Source: Candidatus Kryptonium sp.
GTDB lineage: Bacteria; Bacteroidota; Ignavibacteria; Kryptoniales; Kryptoniaceae
Length of the DNA stretch: 64,000 bases
NCBI GenBank assembly: GCA_025060635.1
Contig: JANXBN010000001.1
Span: forward strand, 186,001 to 250,000
Direction: 5' to 3'
This document shows, piece after piece, positions 41,855 to 50,265 of the stretch (positions within the stretch are counted from its first letter, which is position 1; the number at the start of each line of letters is the position of its first letter). Below the pieces are notes generated by a model. That model ran no database searches. It had not been told where the DNA came from and saw only the letters and a list, made by a program, of their open reading frames with translations. The translations under genes and the position numbers were made by a program.

Positions 41855-44167
41855 TCACCGTTTGATTTCAAGGAGTGCAAGTATATACGCACCTGCACCG
41901 AAACCAACCATCGGATATTGACCTTGATAATCAGAATTCCATTCATCGTAAAGCTCAGCGATAAGGTTATAGTTTAAATTTGACTGGGAAGTTATCCAAT
42001 CAATAAGTTGTTCTGCTTCTTTTTTGAACCCTGATTTATGCATTGCTGCTGCGACCCTTAAATCAATGAAAATCCATTCTTGCCTATCGTACCAATCGCC
42101 ATTGTTAACTCTGAAGAATCCAAATCTATTTTTAATTTTGAGATTCTTTATTATCGCTTCTATTGTTTTCTTTGCAATTTCGCTGTTTGACGGGATCAGG
42201 TCAAAGTTTATTGCTTCAACCACGCTTGCGTCAAAGTATTCAAAATCAGATTCATCTTTCGCTTCAATCGTTCCTTTTATAACTCCGTTTTTATCAACGA
42301 AATTTTTTAGAAAAGATTTAAGAATTGAATCAGCAAAAGAATTGTAAAATTTTTCAGCGGTCTTATCTTTCAAAAATCCCGCGAGCTCTGCGATTGATCT
42401 TAAACCTTTAATTCCTGCAATAGTGGTATATGCATAGTGTTTTCCAGGAAGATGTCTTTCCCAAGGACCTGATTCAGCACGAATAACTCCGTATTTATCA
42501 ATTGAAGCAATTAAAACATCTGCGATTTTTGTTGTCAAAGTATCCCAATACATAACTGCAAAGTCAAGATCGCCTGATTTTTCAACATAATTCTTGAAAG
42601 TCCAAAGGAAAAGTCCAAATCCGTCAAGTTCTATATTCGGTCCATCTTCGTTATGGTCTGACTCTTCAATTCCAGCTCCATAGTATTTGCAAACGGTTAT
42701 CTTGTAATCTTTTTTAACTCCGTAATCTTTTCCGTCCTTGTGTATATAGTTTTTGTAAAATCCAGCTTTTGCTTTAAGCATGAATTCAAGAGCTGATTTC
42801 GCTTCTTCAAGATATCCAAGTTCAATCAGGGCGTTTATTGCATAAACTCCGTCGCGAACCCAAGTATATGTCCATTCCCCAGGTGGAAGTGAGGCGAGAA
42901 TTTGTCCATACGGACTTCCTTCTTCCCGACATTGTGCCATTTTTATTACAGCAAGCGATTGTCTGAACAGTTCGTTTTCTTTCTTCGTCAATTTTAACTT
43001 AAACTTCGCCTTTGATATAAAACTTTCCCAAAATTTTATTTCATCTTCAACTATATTATCGTTGTCGGCAAGTTTTGAAAATTTTTCTATTTCTTCGCTC
43101 GTTCTTGAAGGATCAAAAGTTATAAATACTCTCTTCTCAATTTCTCCACCCGTCCCATCGCTTCGTTTCACTGTTTTTGTCTTAACGATTTTTTTAATTG
43201 GTGAAGTTTGGAGATCAAATACATTGCTTAAATCATCTTCTGATTTTATTTCTCCTTGAATTGTATTTGCTCTGAAATAAATTTTACTTTGCTTGTATTT
43301 TTTATTGATTTTGCAGATTGCGACCATTACAGGTGCATCAATTTGAAATGGGGCAAAGTAATAAGTTTGAATTCCAAGTTTTTTGTAGTTCGCAAAAATT
43401 ATGTTCGTTCCGTTTATATAACCAATTTCATCTTCAGAGATCTTTGATAAATCATATTTTTTCCCATTAAGTTCAACGATGAAGTTTGCATCATTTATCA
43501 AATTTCTCGTGAAGTTGTTGGGGGATATGACTTTGTAGATATGTTCATACATTGATGCAATTTGATGTCGTTCAACATTATAAACTATCGCTGTGAATCC
43601 GTTGCTTGAAACAAGTGCTTTTGCGGAACGATGTGGTTTTGTGTTTTCTTTCAATTTGATGTCAAAATCTTTTTTCAAAATCAAGCCAATTGGACCTTTG
43701 AAAATTCCACCATCAAATCCGAAATCGCAAACTCTTACCGCAAGGACATTTCCCTTCGTTTTCAGTAAACCTTTTGGTATTGGATATGCTCGTAAGGTGG
43801 TCCATTCAGTTCTTCGCTCGGGCGGAAATTTTCCTGTCTCACCAATTTTTACACCGTTTAGATATGTTTCATCTGCGTCGTCTATGCTTCCAAGCAAAAA
43901 AATTAAATCTTCTTTTAAAAGATTTGATGGGACATCAAAGTGTAATCTATACCAAACAAAACCATCGTAGTTTGCGAAACCTTGGCTTTCAAAAGTTGCT
44001 GGAACTTTTATCTTAGCCCATTGTGAATCATCAAAATCTGGAGCGATCCATTTTAGATCATCACCTGTTTTAAAAAGCCATTCACCAGCAAGGTTTAGCT
44101 TTAGCTTGAAATCTTGAGCCGAAAGAATTGAAACGAAAAGCACCGAAAAAATTAAGAATTTTTTCAC
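41855..44167 (-). CDS. GH15-like glycoside hydrolase with N-terminal beta-sandwich
   Basis: 770 residues, GTG start coupled to the stop of the esterase gene (GTGA). Signal peptide (about 1-17). A galactose-binding-like beta-sandwich (about 20-165, 'GEWLFKTGDD ... WAKIKVPATFESQGF ... VWYRLHFDVP') is followed by a linker domain. An (alpha/alpha)6 barrel of glucoamylase type follows from about 375 ('GEWTYTWVRDGVYAINALIELGY', 'ESGPWERHLPGKHYAYTTIAGIKGL', 'YDASVVEAIN'-like region). It probably cleaves alpha-linked glucose polymers or a related glycan outside the cytoplasm. Exact substrate cannot be read. Confidence 0.82.
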   Translation of the reverse strand: MKKFLIFSVLFVSILSAQDFKLKLNLAGEWLFKTGDDLKWIAPDFDDSQWAKIKVPATFESQGFANYDGFVWYRLHFDVPSNLLKEDLIFLLGSIDDADETYLNGVKIGETGKFPPERRTEWTTLRAYPIPKGLLKTKGNVLAVRVCDFGFDGGIFKGPIGLILKKDFDIKLKENTKPHRSAKALVSSNGFTAIVYNVERHQIASMYEHIYKVISPNNFTRNLINDANFIVELNGKKYDLSKISEDEIGYINGTNIIFANYKKLGIQTYYFAPFQIDAPVMVAICKINKKYKQSKIYFRANTIQGEIKSEDDLSNVFDLQTSPIKKIVKTKTVKRSDGTGGEIEKRVFITFDPSRTSEEIEKFSKLADNDNIVEDEIKFWESFISKAKFKLKLTKKENELFRQSLAVIKMAQCREEGSPYGQILASLPPGEWTYTWVRDGVYAINALIELGYLEEAKSALEFMLKAKAGFYKNYIHKDGKDYGVKKDYKITVCKYYGAGIEESDHNEDGPNIELDGFGLFLWTFKNYVEKSGDLDFAVMYWDTLTTKIADVLIASIDKYGVIRAESGPWERHLPGKHYAYTTIAGIKGLRSIAELAGFLKDKTAEKFYNSFADSILKSFLKNFVDKNGVIKGTIEAKDESDFEYFDASVVEAINFDLIPSNSEIAKKTIEAIIKNLKIKNRFGFFRVNNGDWYDRQEWIFIDLRVAAAMHKSGFKKEAEQLIDWITSQSNLNYNLIAELYDEWNSDYQGQYPMVGFGAGAYILALLEIKR

Positions 44168-45861
44168 TGTGTTTTTAATCTTTCTTTAATTTTCACATAT
44201 TTGCTTTTGTAGAAGTTATTTGAGTGAAAGATTAAATTTTCGGTGAAGTGAGAAAACCAAAAATCGCGGTTGTGCTCGCCAGGATAGATTTTGAACTCGT
44301 GTCTTGCTCCTTTGCTTTTCAATATCTCGTGCATTTTCAAATTTCCATCTTTAAGCCAATCCTTATCCCCAACATAGAAAAATATGTATAAACTATCAAA
44401 ATGTTGCTTTGTTAATTCCTGTGCGATTGATGTTGGTTGAATTGAGCGCCAGTAAATTGAATCGCCAGCGTGAATGTAAGTTCTATTTTTCACCCTTTCA
44501 AATGGGACATCAAGAGCTCCCATCATACTGCCAATAGATATGAACTTATCAAAGTATTTCAAGCCAATCCGCATTGCTCCACCTCCACCCATTGAGACAC
44601 CATCAATTGCTCGTGTTTCACGATATGGTATCGTGCGAAAAGTGGCATCAACATAATTTATTAGGTCCTCAACTATATATTGTTCATACATTCTTTTCTT
44701 ATCCTTTGAATTCACATAAAATGATGTGTCAGCGTCGGGCATGATTATTATCATTTCAACTATTTTACCGATGTTGATCAAACTATCAACGATTAAATTG
44801 ATGTTATCGTATTTCCAGGACTCATCGCTTCCGCCGTATCCGTGCAATAAATATAAAACAGGATAACGCTTGCCAAGGTCAATATCATAACTTGGTGGAA
44901 GATAAACATAAAGATTTCTTTCCTCTTGGAGCCATCGTGAATAGAACTTTGTTCTGAAAAATCTGCTTCTGTTCCCAATTTCAATCAAAGCTCCATTTTC
45001 AATCTTGAAATATCTCACCTGTTCATCGCTGAATTTAACAAGTCCAAGTGTATCTTTGATCAAACGAACATAATCCGCAACGAGGATGCTGTCATTTTCA
45101 GGTGAATGATAAACTTTGAAATCAACATAACCAATTGAGTATCTGTTTTCAGTTAGAAAATTGCTGATTTGTCCCATTTCCCTTTTCCAAATCGTATAAA
45201 CTTTTTCGTCTTCTCTAAAAGTTGGGCTTATGAAGGCAAGATATGAAGCGAATTTTCCAGTTGTCAGGAGCGTGTCCATGATTTTAACTGTTAAGAAGAC
45301 AGCGTTGTATTCATCTGGTTTTGCCATTTTTTTATTTTCACCTCTCATTCGCCAAAGTTCATCTCTTGAGACGATCAAGATCGGTCCTTCATAGATTCCG
45401 CCACCAAATCCAAGGTCTTCAACTCGTATGGCTATTACATTGTCCTCATCATACTTTATCAAGTCATTTGGGATAAAGTAAAATCTTTCCTGTGTCCAGC
45501 CTCTTGTAATACCTATTAGTTCACCATTGAAATAAACTTTGTCATTGTCATCAATTTTGCCAAGATAAAGATAAATTTTTTTGTCTTTAAACGATGAAGG
45601 TATTTTGACATGTTTTCTATACCATGCGACGCCGTCAAAGTTGTAGCCTTGTTTTTCCCACTGCGAAGGGACTTGAATCTCAACCCAACCGAATTCGTCT
45701 ATTTTCACATCGCTCCATTCTTTATTATCACCAATTCTGAAAAGCCACTTTCCAGATAATTCAATCCGCTCGGTGCTATGTTTATTGTTTACCTTTTGGT
45801 TTGTATTTCCTCCGCAACCCCAAACAAACAAAAAGATTAATGCAGTTAGAAGAATTCTCAT
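44164..45861 (-). CDS. Lipoprotein esterase (EstD/esterase-D fold) with N-terminal beta-sandwich
   Basis: 565 residues. Lipoprotein signal ('FLFVWGCGG', Cys about 16), then a galactose-binding-like sandwich (about 30-160) closely resembling that of the GH15-like neighbour ('GKWLFRIGDNKEWSDV ... IQVPSQWEKQGYNFDGVAWYRKHV'). A nuclear-transport-factor-like middle segment follows, then an alpha/beta-hydrolase (about 305-560) with Ser in 'AIDGVSMGGGGAM', Asp in 'FYVGDKDWL' and His in 'YPGEHNRDFW'. It likely removes acyl groups from a polysaccharide that the hydrolase then degrades. Confidence 0.85.
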   Translation of the reverse strand: MRILLTALIFLFVWGCGGNTNQKVNNKHSTERIELSGKWLFRIGDNKEWSDVKIDEFGWVEIQVPSQWEKQGYNFDGVAWYRKHVKIPSSFKDKKIYLYLGKIDDNDKVYFNGELIGITRGWTQERFYFIPNDLIKYDEDNVIAIRVEDLGFGGGIYEGPILIVSRDELWRMRGENKKMAKPDEYNAVFLTVKIMDTLLTTGKFASYLAFISPTFREDEKVYTIWKREMGQISNFLTENRYSIGYVDFKVYHSPENDSILVADYVRLIKDTLGLVKFSDEQVRYFKIENGALIEIGNRSRFFRTKFYSRWLQEERNLYVYLPPSYDIDLGKRYPVLYLLHGYGGSDESWKYDNINLIVDSLINIGKIVEMIIIMPDADTSFYVNSKDKKRMYEQYIVEDLINYVDATFRTIPYRETRAIDGVSMGGGGAMRIGLKYFDKFISIGSMMGALDVPFERVKNRTYIHAGDSIYWRSIQPTSIAQELTKQHFDSLYIFFYVGDKDWLKDGNLKMHEILKSKGARHEFKIYPGEHNRDFWFSHFTENLIFHSNNFYKSKYVKIKERLKTQ

Positions 45862-46679
45862 GTTTTCAACTCGCTCTCTTTTATTTTTTTGATTGTTTCT
45901 TTGATTAAAAGTGAAAATTCATTTTTAACTTTTTGTGCTACTTCTGTAACTTCCTCGTGCGAAAGTTTCGTTGGGCTTATTCCAGCTGCGTAGTTTGTTA
46001 TGCATGAAATTCCGAGAACCCTCATTCCAAGATAATTTGCTGTTATAACTTCTGGAACAGTTGACATCCCAACCGCATCAGCTCCGATCTTTTTTAGCAT
46101 TTCAACTTCTGCCGGTGTTTCATAGTTTGGACCGCGAACACTACAGTAAACTCCCTCACGCACGGGCAAGGAAAGATCAATCCCGGTTTTTATTGCTATC
46201 TTGCGCAGATTTTCATCGTAAGCTGGTTTGTTAAATCTTGTATCAGCTCGGAAGATTTTTAGTGGATTGAGGAACATAAAATTTATATGATCGGCGATAA
46301 CCATCAGATCACCAGGTTTAAAATTTTTATTTAACCCACCCGCTGCATTTGTCACAATTAAAATTCTCGTCCCAAGCTCATATGCCACAAGAACAGGATA
46401 AATGACATTTTCAATTTTTCCAGATTCGTAAAAATGAATTCTTCCTTGAAATCCGAGGACATTCACATCTTTAAGTTTACCAAAGACCAAATTTCCAGCG
46501 TGTCCTTCAACTGTTGAAATTGGATAATTTGGGATATCAACGGTTTTAATTTTTATCTTGTCCTCAAACTCTTCTGCAAGATCCCCAAGCCCTGAACCAA
46601 GGATTATTGCTATTTCTGGTTTGAAGTCATTTGTTTTTATCCTGATGGAGTTCACGCTTTCTTTTACTTTTTCAAACAT
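45858..46679 (-). CDS. punA: Purine nucleoside phosphorylase
   Basis: 273 residues from ATG 46679, 8 bases inside the end of the upstream gene; a TTG 15 bases farther upstream is less likely. 'EIAIILGSGLGDLAEEF', 'VLGFQGRIHFYES', 'VTNAAGGLN' and 'VRGPNYETPAEVEMLKKIGADAVGMSTVPEV' identify the trimeric PNP-I / MTAP class. It splits inosine and guanosine with phosphate for purine salvage. It overlaps the esterase start by four bases. Confidence 0.95.
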   Translation of the reverse strand: MFEKVKESVNSIRIKTNDFKPEIAIILGSGLGDLAEEFEDKIKIKTVDIPNYPISTVEGHAGNLVFGKLKDVNVLGFQGRIHFYESGKIENVIYPVLVAYELGTRILIVTNAAGGLNKNFKPGDLMVIADHINFMFLNPLKIFRADTRFNKPAYDENLRKIAIKTGIDLSLPVREGVYCSVRGPNYETPAEVEMLKKIGADAVGMSTVPEVITANYLGMRVLGISCITNYAAGISPTKLSHEEVTEVAQKVKNEFSLLIKETIKKIKESELKT

Positions 46680-47616
46680 TTTCAATCTTTCCAATTTTTT
46701 TCTGGAGTAAGTATAAAGCGATTAATCCGAGCAAGACAGCAAACCAAAGCGTTGCAAATCTAATTATTATCGTAATTGCAACAGCAATCTCTTTCGGAAC
46801 TTGGTTTAGGACTAAAAGAGCCGTCATGCTTCCTTCCGTTGGTCCAAGTCCGCCCGGCAACATTGAGATAGCACCAGCAATTGTGGAGAAAGAATAAATA
46901 AAAGTTGCGAGATCAAGTGAAACATCTATTGAATACGCATAAATCACGAGGTAAAAACCTACGCATTCAAAAAACCATGATAGAATTGAGATCAAAATCA
47001 TTGGAACTAAAATTCTAAAATCGGATAATTCAATTGCATTGTTATAAGCAGTGTTAACTTTAGCTGTAAATCTATCGCCGAAAACTTTTCTTGTCTTCTC
47101 AATTAAGAAATGGACGATTTCTTTTTTACTAAATATGAAAATCCCAGTGATTACCGCAAATCCAACGCTAACAACAATTTCTCTGCCATAGTTGAAATAG
47201 AGAGAACCATAAAGAGCAAGAATTACAAAAGCTATGAAATCGTTTATTCTTTCAAACACGACAATTGGGGCGGAGCGTGAAAGCGGGACATTATCCGTGA
47301 TTTTTAAAAGATATGATTTTAAAGCTTCTCCGAATTTTCCAGGGGTTATTGACATCGTGAGACCGCTTAAGAAGATGAGAAAATTTTTAGAGGTTGAAAT
47401 TTTTATACCGAGCTTCTTTAGATAAAATTCCCAGCGAAAAAAGCGCACGAGATAATTTAATAGCGAAAGAATTAAAGCGGGAATTATAAAAAACCATTTA
47501 AAATTTTTGAAGCTCACGATGAGCTTATTTAGGTCAGCGTAAATCGTTAGGAGAGCAAGGATTAAAATACTGATTAAAATTGCTGTGAGAATTTTCTTGT
47601 GAAGATTTTTAATCAT
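46672..47616 (-). CDS. Lysylphosphatidylglycerol synthase transmembrane-region / UPF0104 flippase-like protein
   Basis: 314 residues with about eight membrane helices. 'RFFRWEFYLKKLGI', 'SGLTMSITPGKFGEALKSYLL' and 'SMLPGGLGPTEGSMTALLVLNQVP' are typical of the YbhN/AglD/MprF N-terminal family. Members move lipid intermediates across membranes. The substrate is unknown here. It overlaps Maf and PNP genes by 8 bases each. Confidence 0.87.
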   Translation of the reverse strand: MIKNLHKKILTAILISILILALLTIYADLNKLIVSFKNFKWFFIIPALILSLLNYLVRFFRWEFYLKKLGIKISTSKNFLIFLSGLTMSITPGKFGEALKSYLLKITDNVPLSRSAPIVVFERINDFIAFVILALYGSLYFNYGREIVVSVGFAVITGIFIFSKKEIVHFLIEKTRKVFGDRFTAKVNTAYNNAIELSDFRILVPMILISILSWFFECVGFYLVIYAYSIDVSLDLATFIYSFSTIAGAISMLPGGLGPTEGSMTALLVLNQVPKEIAVAITIIIRFATLWFAVLLGLIALYLLQKKIGKIENV

Positions 47617-48196
47617 CTGATAAAAACTTTTTCATTGCAAGGTAAAATTTTGTAAGCGGGAATCCGACGACATTGTAGAAACATCCATTTATTTTTTCAA
47701 CAAACACAGCGCCGTAATCATCTTGAATTCCATAAGCACCTGCTTTATCAAGAGGTGAACCAGTTGCGACATATTCTTCAATTTCTTCTTCATCTATTTC
47801 CCTAAATTTAACATCCGTGACTTCAAAATCTGAATAAATTTTATTCGTTTTTGTGTCAAGAATTGTGAAGCCGGTATAAACTTTATGGGTTTTACCAGAC
47901 AATTTTCTTAACATATTTTTAGCATCTTCCGAATCCTTGGGTTTATTGATAATTTCACCGTCAAGAACCACTATCGTATCAGCTGAAATGATCAAGGCGT
48001 CGTTGTAATTTTTTGCCACTTCAATTGCTTTTTTCCTTGAAAGGGTAAGGACATATGCTTCAGGTGGTAGTGAATGAATTGAGTTTTCATCAACTCCACT
48101 TGGGTGCACGATGAAGTTTAAACCGATTTGTTTCAAGAGGATTTGTCTCCTGGGCGACGCTGAAGCAAGAACGACGAGTTTATTTATTTTTAGCAT
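47609..48196 (-). CDS. maf: Maf-type nucleoside triphosphate pyrophosphatase
   Basis: 195 residues. 'VLASASPRRQILLKQIGL', 'SADTIVVLDGEIINKPKD', 'KTHKVYTGF' and 'LDKAGAYGIQDDYGAVFVEKINGCFYNVVGFPL' are diagnostic. It hydrolyses non-canonical nucleotides such as m5UTP and pseudo-UTP (or dTTP/UTP), and belongs to the house-cleaning set. First gene of the maf-flippase-PNP run. Confidence 0.96.
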   Translation of the reverse strand: MLKINKLVVLASASPRRQILLKQIGLNFIVHPSGVDENSIHSLPPEAYVLTLSRKKAIEVAKNYNDALIISADTIVVLDGEIINKPKDSEDAKNMLRKLSGKTHKVYTGFTILDTKTNKIYSDFEVTDVKFREIDEEEIEEYVATGSPLDKAGAYGIQDDYGAVFVEKINGCFYNVVGFPLTKFYLAMKKFLSDD

Positions 48197-48218
48197 GTTT
48201 TCAGGTATAGTTTATTAA

Positions 48219-48246
48219 TAAAAAATCCCGACACGAGGTCGGGATT
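48219..48246 (-). terminator. Intrinsic terminator of the small secreted protein gene
   Basis: Nine-base-pair stem (48224-48232 with 48238-48246, aatcccgac) with a 5-base loop. On the minus strand it is followed by six T residues. It lies 45 bases after the stop at 48292. Confidence 0.85.
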
Positions 48247-48291
48247 AAAATTAAAAAATGAAAATGTTAAATTCAATTCAAGGAATTGGGA

Positions 48292-48684
48292 TTATCTAAA
48301 CATCGCTTTTATGCTTCCCCAAGTTCTTTTGACACTTGATACTCTGTGAAGGACAGTTATAGGTCCAACATAGAATGAACCATTATTTCTTACAACTTGC
48401 AATCTGTAAGCGTAGATGTTGCCCGTTTGCTTAAACGCCGACGCATCAACATATTCATAAACTGAATTATTTCCTTTAGGATTTATCTCAGCAAGCTTTG
48501 TAAATTCATTTATCTGGTTTACGCTTCTTTCGAGTATGAACTTTTGAACCCCTGTTTCATCAGATGTTTTCCATCTAACTATGATGTTATCGTTCTGGCT
48601 TTGTGCAGTGAAGTATTCAACCACCGAGTTAGCTAATGCAAACACGAATGCAAAAATTAATAATAGAAAAAGTGCGATTTTCAT
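48292..48684 (-). CDS. Small secreted fibronectin type III-like protein
   Basis: 130 residues. Signal peptide (about 1-19, ALFLLLIFAFVFALANS). The mature domain 'YFTAQSQNDNIIVRWKTSDETGVQKFILERSVNQINEFTKLAEI' and 'YEYVDASA ... YAYRLQVV' has the pattern of FnIII-like modules common in FCB-group secreted proteins. It has its own terminator, so it is monocistronic. It could be a sorted or surface-associated product, but no sorting tail is visible. Confidence 0.7.
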   Translation of the reverse strand: MKIALFLLLIFAFVFALANSVVEYFTAQSQNDNIIVRWKTSDETGVQKFILERSVNQINEFTKLAEINPKGNNSVYEYVDASAFKQTGNIYAYRLQVVRNNGSFYVGPITVLHRVSSVKRTWGSIKAMFR

Positions 48685-48819
48685 AAATCACTTTTAATTT
48701 GTTTTTCAAATCAAAGTTAATAACATTTTTGCACAAAATCAAGTGATGTTAAGCACATTTGGGAGTGTTCGCAAATAAAATCGCAAGAGAATGTCTCTAC
48801 ATTATGCTTTTCGTTAAAT

Positions 48820-48848
48820 TTGAAATTTTCATAATAAAATCGTAAAAT
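48820..48848 (+). promoter_or_regulatory. Candidate promoter of the 48869-49940 gene pair
   Basis: TTGAAA (48820-48825), 17 bases, TAAAAT (48843-48848), about 20 bases before the ATG. AAAGGAAG at 48857-48864 serves as ribosome-binding site. Confidence 0.5.
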
Positions 48849-48868
48849 TTGCAAAAAAAGGAAGTTTT

Positions 48869-49126
48869 ATGACCACAAAAGCTCCATCTCCGATTAAGGA
48901 ATTTCCCGCCGATAGCCCGGAGAAAATCGCATACTCAAGCGTTGAAAACATACCTGCCGAAGAACCAAATGATATAAATCGCCTTGGATACCATGTTTGG
49001 CTTTATTTAACGGGGAAAGTTGAATCGCTGGAAATGGCGGTAAAGATGGCAAGGGCAAGATTACATATATCAGAAGAAGAGGCGATAAAAATTATAAAGG
49101 AGCGGTTAAAAGAAAAGGGATTTTAA
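48869..49126 (+). CDS. Small protein of unknown function
   Basis: 85 residues, ATG with a good Shine-Dalgarno. The N-terminal half is Pro/Glu-rich and probably flexible. The C-terminal half is helical ('VESLEMAVKMARARLHISEEEAIKIIKERLKEKGF'). I do not recognise the family. It precedes the SDR gene by 28 bases. Confidence 0.65.
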   Translation: MTTKAPSPIKEFPADSPEKIAYSSVENIPAEEPNDINRLGYHVWLYLTGKVESLEMAVKMARARLHISEEEAIKIIKERLKEKGF

Positions 49127-49154
49127 AATATTTTAAATTAAACTGGAGAAAGAA

Positions 49155-49940
49155 ATGAAAAAGTGGGCTCTAATTCTTGGTTCATCAAGCGGTTTCGGAG
49201 CTGCCACTGCGATTGAACTTTCAAAAAATGGATACAACATCTTTGGAGTTCACCTTGATAGGGCTACTACTATGCCAAATGTTGAAAGAGTAATAAATCA
49301 AATAAAAGAAAACGGAGTTGAGGTTGAATTTTTTAATGTCAATGCTGCTGATCATGAAAAAAGGAGAGAAGTTATTGATGCAATTGAGAAAAAATTTGCA
49401 GGGGAGCCATCAATCATAAAAGTTGTTCTTCATTCGCTCGCCTTTGGAACATTGAGACCATATATTTCAGAAAATCCAGATGAACAAATTACGCCTAAAC
49501 AAATGGAAATGACGCTTGATGTAATGGCGAACAGTTTGGTTTACTGGGTTCAAGATTTATTTCATCGCAAGTTGATCGGGAAAGGCACGAGAATTTTTGC
49601 CATGACAAGTGAAGGTTCAACAAGGGTTTGGGCATATTATGGACCTGTATCCGCAGCAAAAGCTGCGCTTGAATCCCACATAAGGCAACTTGCTTATGAA
49701 CTTGCGAAATATGGTATAACAGTTAATGGAATAAGAGCCGGGGTCACAGATACGCCTGCCTTGAGGAAAATTCCAGGAAACGAGAAAATGATAGAATACA
49801 CTCTTAAAAGAAATCCGTCCGGTAGATTAACAACACCTGAAGATGTCGCAAAGGCGATTGTCCATTTAAGTCATGAAGATATGCATTGGGTTACGGGAAA
49901 TATCATCGGTGTTGATGGTGGAGAGTTTATCGCTGGATAG
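49155..49940 (+). CDS. Short-chain dehydrogenase/reductase, enoyl-ACP reductase-like
   Basis: 261 residues. Nucleotide motif 'LGSSSGFGAATAIELSKNGY', 'SLAFGTLRPY', catalytic 'AYYGPVSAAKAALESH' (Tyr...Lys) and 'GITVNGIRAGVTDTPALRKIPGNEKM'. The 'SLAF' segment and the long substrate loop resemble FabI/FabL enoyl-ACP reductases, the last step of fatty acid elongation. A 3-oxoacyl reductase role cannot be excluded. A strong terminator follows. Confidence 0.82.
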   Translation: MKKWALILGSSSGFGAATAIELSKNGYNIFGVHLDRATTMPNVERVINQIKENGVEVEFFNVNAADHEKRREVIDAIEKKFAGEPSIIKVVLHSLAFGTLRPYISENPDEQITPKQMEMTLDVMANSLVYWVQDLFHRKLIGKGTRIFAMTSEGSTRVWAYYGPVSAAKAALESHIRQLAYELAKYGITVNGIRAGVTDTPALRKIPGNEKMIEYTLKRNPSGRLTTPEDVAKAIVHLSHEDMHWVTGNIIGVDGGEFIAG

Positions 49941-49947
49941 TTTAATT

Positions 49948-49973
49948 AGGCGGGCACAAAGCCCGCCTTTTTT
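49948..49973 (+). terminator. Intrinsic terminator after the SDR gene
   Basis: Eight-base-pair GC-rich stem (aggcgggc with gcccgcct), loop acaaa, then TTTTTT. It begins 8 bases after the SDR stop and separates it from the convergent efflux operon. Confidence 0.9.
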
Positions 49974-50265
49974 ATATCATCTGTTCAACATTCAAAACAA
50001 AAGCATGCAATCCTTCATCTTCAAATCTATTGTTCAAAAATTTCACTTCGTTTAAAAGGCTGTCCAACTTTTCATCCGGGATGACAGTTAATATAATTGT
50101 GTTGATTTCTGGCCATACATGTGTTCCGAAATGAGGTACTCCTTTATCTGAACCTCTTCCGTAAACATTATTTATCTGCGTGAAACCGCGAATGTTTAGT
50201 TTATCAAGAATTTCTACAATTTCTCCTTCAATCGCTTGATTAAAAATAAGCATTACAAGTTTCAT
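49972..50265 (-). CDS. PII-like protein linked to RND transporter (PG0541-like)
   Basis: 97 residues. 'LVMLIFNQAIEGEIVEILDKLNIRGFTQINNVYGRGSDKGVPHFGTHVWPEINTIILTVI' has the ferredoxin-like fold and loop placement of PII-like signalling proteins. Relatives lie directly downstream of RND pumps in Bacteroidota. It overlaps the pump gene by four bases (ATGA). It might monitor an adenine nucleotide or metal for transport control. Confidence 0.75.
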   Translation of the reverse strand: MKLVMLIFNQAIEGEIVEILDKLNIRGFTQINNVYGRGSDKGVPHFGTHVWPEINTIILTVIPDEKLDSLLNEVKFLNNRFEDEGLHAFVLNVEQMI

